From Salinicola sp. (GTDB lineage: Bacteria > Pseudomonadota > Gammaproteobacteria > Pseudomonadales > Halomonadaceae): a stretch of 44,914 nucleotides of DNA. The stretch lies in assembly GCA_002695065.1 (NCBI GenBank), contig NZNW01000080.1, forward strand, positions 1 through 44,914, written 5' to 3'. The notes below the pieces were generated by a model, which was not told the DNA's origin, ran no database searches, and worked only from the letters and a program-made list of their open reading frames with translations. Made by a program: the position numbers and the translations under genes. This document shows, one piece after another, positions 42,874 through 44,914 of the stretch (within the stretch, counting starts at the first letter, position 1; every line of letters begins with the position of its first letter).

Positions 42874-42961
42874 GACGAAAGACGTTCCTTGTACGGACTT
42901 TGTGACGTGCGCGCTACACGGCTCGAACGAGCTGGGGGTCGGACTAGCGTAAAGCCGATCC

Positions 42962-42979
42962 CAGTGTAACGGAACACTG
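42962..42979. promoter_or_regulatory. Inverted repeat upstream of mdtABC
   Basis: Perfect CAGTGT-N6-ACACTG, about 90 bp upstream of mdtA. Possible operator for a TetR/LysR-type or two-component regulator of the pump; a nearby GCGC-AATTA-GCGC dyad (42990-43002) adds to a regulatory look. No regulator gene adjoins. Confidence 0.45.
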
Positions 42980-43087
42980 TTCGGACAATGCGCAATTAGC
43001 GCGTAAATCCTCCCGGGGAGGTGTTCGGGTATCCGGAGCGACCGCGAGGGTCCGTGCCGATGGCGGATTGGGAGGACGGCAGACGGC

Positions 43088-43115
43088 AAAATGCCCGGCT
43101 CGACCGGCCGGGCAT
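43088..43115 (-). terminator. Terminator downstream of betA
   Basis: Stem ATGCCCGG / CCGGGCAT (8 bp plus inner pairs) followed on the minus strand by TTTT, 30 bp after the betA stop. Separates betA from mdtABC. Confidence 0.7.
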
Positions 43116-43144
43116 GGAAGGGAGGCGATGGCGTCCCGTGGACG

Positions 43145-44833
43145 TCAGGCGGATCTGGCAGGCGCCTGGCGAGCCGGCGCGCCGTCGGCGACGTAGTAGG
43201 GCGCCTCCGAGGCCGGTAGCGGCTCGTGCCCGCGCACGCGGTCGGCGAGCTTCTCGGCGATCATGATGGTGGTGGCGTTGAGATTGCCGGTCACGATCTG
43301 GGGCATGATCGAGGCGTCGATCACGCGCAGCCCCTCGATGCCGTGAACGCGACCCTCGCCGTCGACCACGGCATCGTCGTCGCTGCCCATGCGGCAGGTG
43401 CCGCAGGGGTGGTAGGCCGTTTCGGCGTGCAGTCGGACGAAGGCGTCGAGCTCCTCGTCCGACTGCACATCCGGTCCCGGCGAGATCTCCCGGCCACGGT
43501 AGGCATCCATCGCCGGCTGGTTGATGATCTCGCGGGTCAGGCGGATCGCGGCGCGGAACTCTTCCCAGTCGCGCTCGGTGGCCATGTAGTTGAACAGGAT
43601 GCTGGGCGCGCTGCGCGGATTCCTGTCGCGCAGTTGCACCCGCCCACGGCTCTCGGACCGCATCGAGCCGACATGGGCCTGGAAGCCGTGGGCCTGGACC
43701 GCGCTCTTGCCGTTGTAGCTGATCGCGATCGGCAGGAAGTGATACTGCAGGTTGGGCCACGCCTCGCTGTCGTCGCTGCGGATGAACCCGCCGGCCTCGA
43801 ACTGGTTGCTGGCGCCGATGCCCTTGCCCAGGAACATCCACTCCGCGCCGATCTTGGGCTGGTTGTACCACTTGAGTGCCGGATAGAGCGACACCGGCTG
43901 CTTGCACTCGTACTGGATGTACATCTCCAGGTGGTCCTGCAGATTCTCGCCGACGCCCTTGAGCGGATGCACGACGGGAATGCCGAGTTTTTCCAGCAGT
44001 TCCGGATTGCCGACGCCGGAGCGCTGCAGGATCTGCGGCGAGGCGATCGCGCCACCGCACAGCAGCACCTCGCGGCGGGCCAGGGCCTGGCGCGGCTGGC
44101 TCTTGTGCAGGTAGTTGACGCCGACGGCGCGCTGATCCTCGAACAGGATGCGGTCCGTGGTGGCGTGGGTGACGATGGTCAGGTTCTCGCGCTGCTTGGC
44201 GATGTCCAGATAACCGCGTGCGGTGGAAGAGCGGCGACCGTTGGGGGTCGTCGAGCGGTCCATGGGACCGAAGCCTTCCTGCTGGTAGCCGTTGAGATCC
44301 TCGGTGCGTGGATAGCCCGCCTCGACTCCCGCTTCGATGAATGCCTGGTAGAGCGGGTTGTTGCCGGCTTTCGGGGTCGCCACGCTCAGCGGTCCGTCGC
44401 CGCCGTGATAGTCGTTGGGGCCGATATCGCGGCTTTCCGCCTTGCGGTAGTAGGGCAGGCAGTCACTGTAGCGCCAATCTTCCAGGCCCGGCTGCCTGGC
44501 CCAGTTGTCCAGGTCCAGGGCGTTGCCGCGGATGTAGCACATGCCGTTGATCAGCGACGAGCCGCCCAGGCCCTTGCCGCGCCCGCACTCCATGCGGCGG
44601 TCGTCCATGTGCGGCTCCGGGTCGGTCTCGAACGCCCAGTTGTAGCGTTTCCCCTGCAGCGGATAGGCCAGCGCCGCCGGCATCTGGGTGCGGAAGTCGG
44701 CGCGATAGTCGGGGCCGCCGGCTTCCAGCAACAGCACGCTGACGGCCGGATCCTCGGTCAGCCGGGTGGCGAGCACGTTGCCCGCCGAACCCGCCCCGAT
44801 GATGATGTAATCGAATTCCTGAGCCTGTTGCAT
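43145..44833 (-). CDS. betA: Choline dehydrogenase BetA (GMC oxidoreductase)
   Basis: 562-residue FAD enzyme. ADP-binding motif [13 protein letters not shown] (about residues 10-22) and LLLEAGG; GMC signatures [15 protein letters not shown] and [15 protein letters not shown]; active-site [11 protein letters not shown] (His) and the C-terminal [19 protein letters not shown]. Oxidises choline to betaine aldehyde (and on to betaine) for osmoprotection, at the membrane. ATG 44833 has AGGAG 7 bp upstream; a GTG six bases earlier is also possible. Upstream neighbours (betB, betI in other bacteria) lie outside the window. Confidence 0.95.
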   Translation of the reverse strand: MQQAQEFDYIIIGAGSAGNVLATRLTEDPAVSVLLLEAGGPDYRADFRTQMPAALAYPLQGKRYNWAFETDPEPHMDDRRMECGRGKGLGGSSLINGMCYIRGNALDLDNWARQPGLEDWRYSDCLPYYRKAESRDIGPNDYHGGDGPLSVATPKAGNNPLYQAFIEAGVEAGYPRTEDLNGYQQEGFGPMDRSTTPNGRRSSTARGYLDIAKQRENLTIVTHATTDRILFEDQRAVGVNYLHKSQPRQALARREVLLCGGAIASPQILQRSGVGNPELLEKLGIPVVHPLKGVGENLQDHLEMYIQYECKQPVSLYPALKWYNQPKIGAEWMFLGKGIGASNQFEAGGFIRSDDSEAWPNLQYHFLPIAISYNGKSAVQAHGFQAHVGSMRSESRGRVQLRDRNPRSAPSILFNYMATERDWEEFRAAIRLTREIINQPAMDAYRGREISPGPDVQSDEELDAFVRLHAETAYHPCGTCRMGSDDDAVVDGEGRVHGIEGLRVIDASIMPQIVTGNLNATTIMIAEKLADRVRGHEPLPASEAPYYVADGAPARQAPARSA

Positions 44834-44860
44834 ACACACGCTCCTCTTGAATGAAAATTG

Positions 44861-44914
44861 GCTACGAGCTACGAGCTACGAGCTACGAGCTACGAGCTAC
44901 GAGCTACGAGCTAC
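44861..44914. repeat. Heptamer array (GAGCTAC)n upstream of betA, cut by window end
   Basis: Near-perfect head-to-tail GAGCTAC copies (7.7 copies visible) starting 28 bp upstream of the betA ATG and running off the window. Same unit as the degenerate array at 35251-35320. Confidence 0.95.

Noticed and set aside
44861..44914. Insertion-sequence end or attachment site
   Set aside because: Pure short tandem heptamers with no inverted terminal structure or mobility gene.

Overview
The window reads as chromosomal DNA of a GC-rich, moderately halophilic gammaproteobacterium, most likely a member of the Halomonadaceae (Halomonas or a close relative). This rests on high GC, predicted protein character (osmolyte and ion genes ktrAB, betA and a Na+-coupled NSS transporter; Pseudomonas/Halomonas-type families such as PA0069 radical SAM, short RlpA and MdtABC), and heptanucleotide intergenic repeats that I associate with this family. 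No rRNA, tRNA, phage, transposase or CRISPR array was seen. Genus is an inference.

Layout: 0-4.6 kb holds potassium uptake (ktrA, ktrB truncated by the window edge), a sodium:neurotransmitter-symporter family transporter and a secreted SIMPL-domain protein. 4.7-6.7 kb is a cobalamin patch: a BtuF-like binding protein, corrinoid adenosyltransferase CobO and a small winged-helix protein. 6.7-14.6 kb is an envelope-modification locus: UDP-glucuronate 4-epimerase and an ArnT-like transferase on one side, an OmpR-type regulator and sensor kinase in the middle, then a second ArnT-like transferase, a LAB_N membrane protein and a GT2 polyprenyl-phosphate glycosyltransferase. Three PmrA-box-like sites (two TTAA-type hexamers 5 bp apart) sit in front of all three transcription units, in the orientation of the gene each would drive. 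This is the best candidate for an undescribed system: a two-component-controlled lipid A/core decoration pathway that, judging from the epimerase, may use galacturonic acid rather than Ara4N.

14.8-18.4 kb: a PA0069-type radical SAM protein with a perfect LexA (SOS) core motif and a tiny coupled leader ORF, then btuB behind a clear cobalamin riboswitch and promoter. 18.4-21 kb: a stand-alone MotA/MotB (PomAB-like) stator pair and a glycerophosphodiester phosphodiesterase. 21.2-28.1 kb: a Fur-box-preceded ferric siderophore operon (TonB receptor, binding protein, two permeases, ATPase, FhuF-type reductase). Its receptor gene carries one in-frame amber stop, while the rest of the operon is intact.

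28.1-32.6 kb: a 30-bp tandem repeat array, an unrecognised acetyltransferase-like protein, quinone oxidoreductase, an SLC13-type transporter with RCK-C domains, and a short RlpA lipoprotein. 32.6-35.2 kb: fadE with a PsrA-like palindromic operator. 35.3-42.9 kb: an RND multidrug efflux operon mdtABC without an outer-membrane partner. 43.1-44.8 kb: choline dehydrogenase betA, whose upstream side runs into a GAGCTAC heptamer array at the window end. Most units are tightly packed with 4-bp ATGA/GTGA overlaps, so operon assignments are mostly secure. Functions named from family resemblance were judged by eye from motifs, without database searches.
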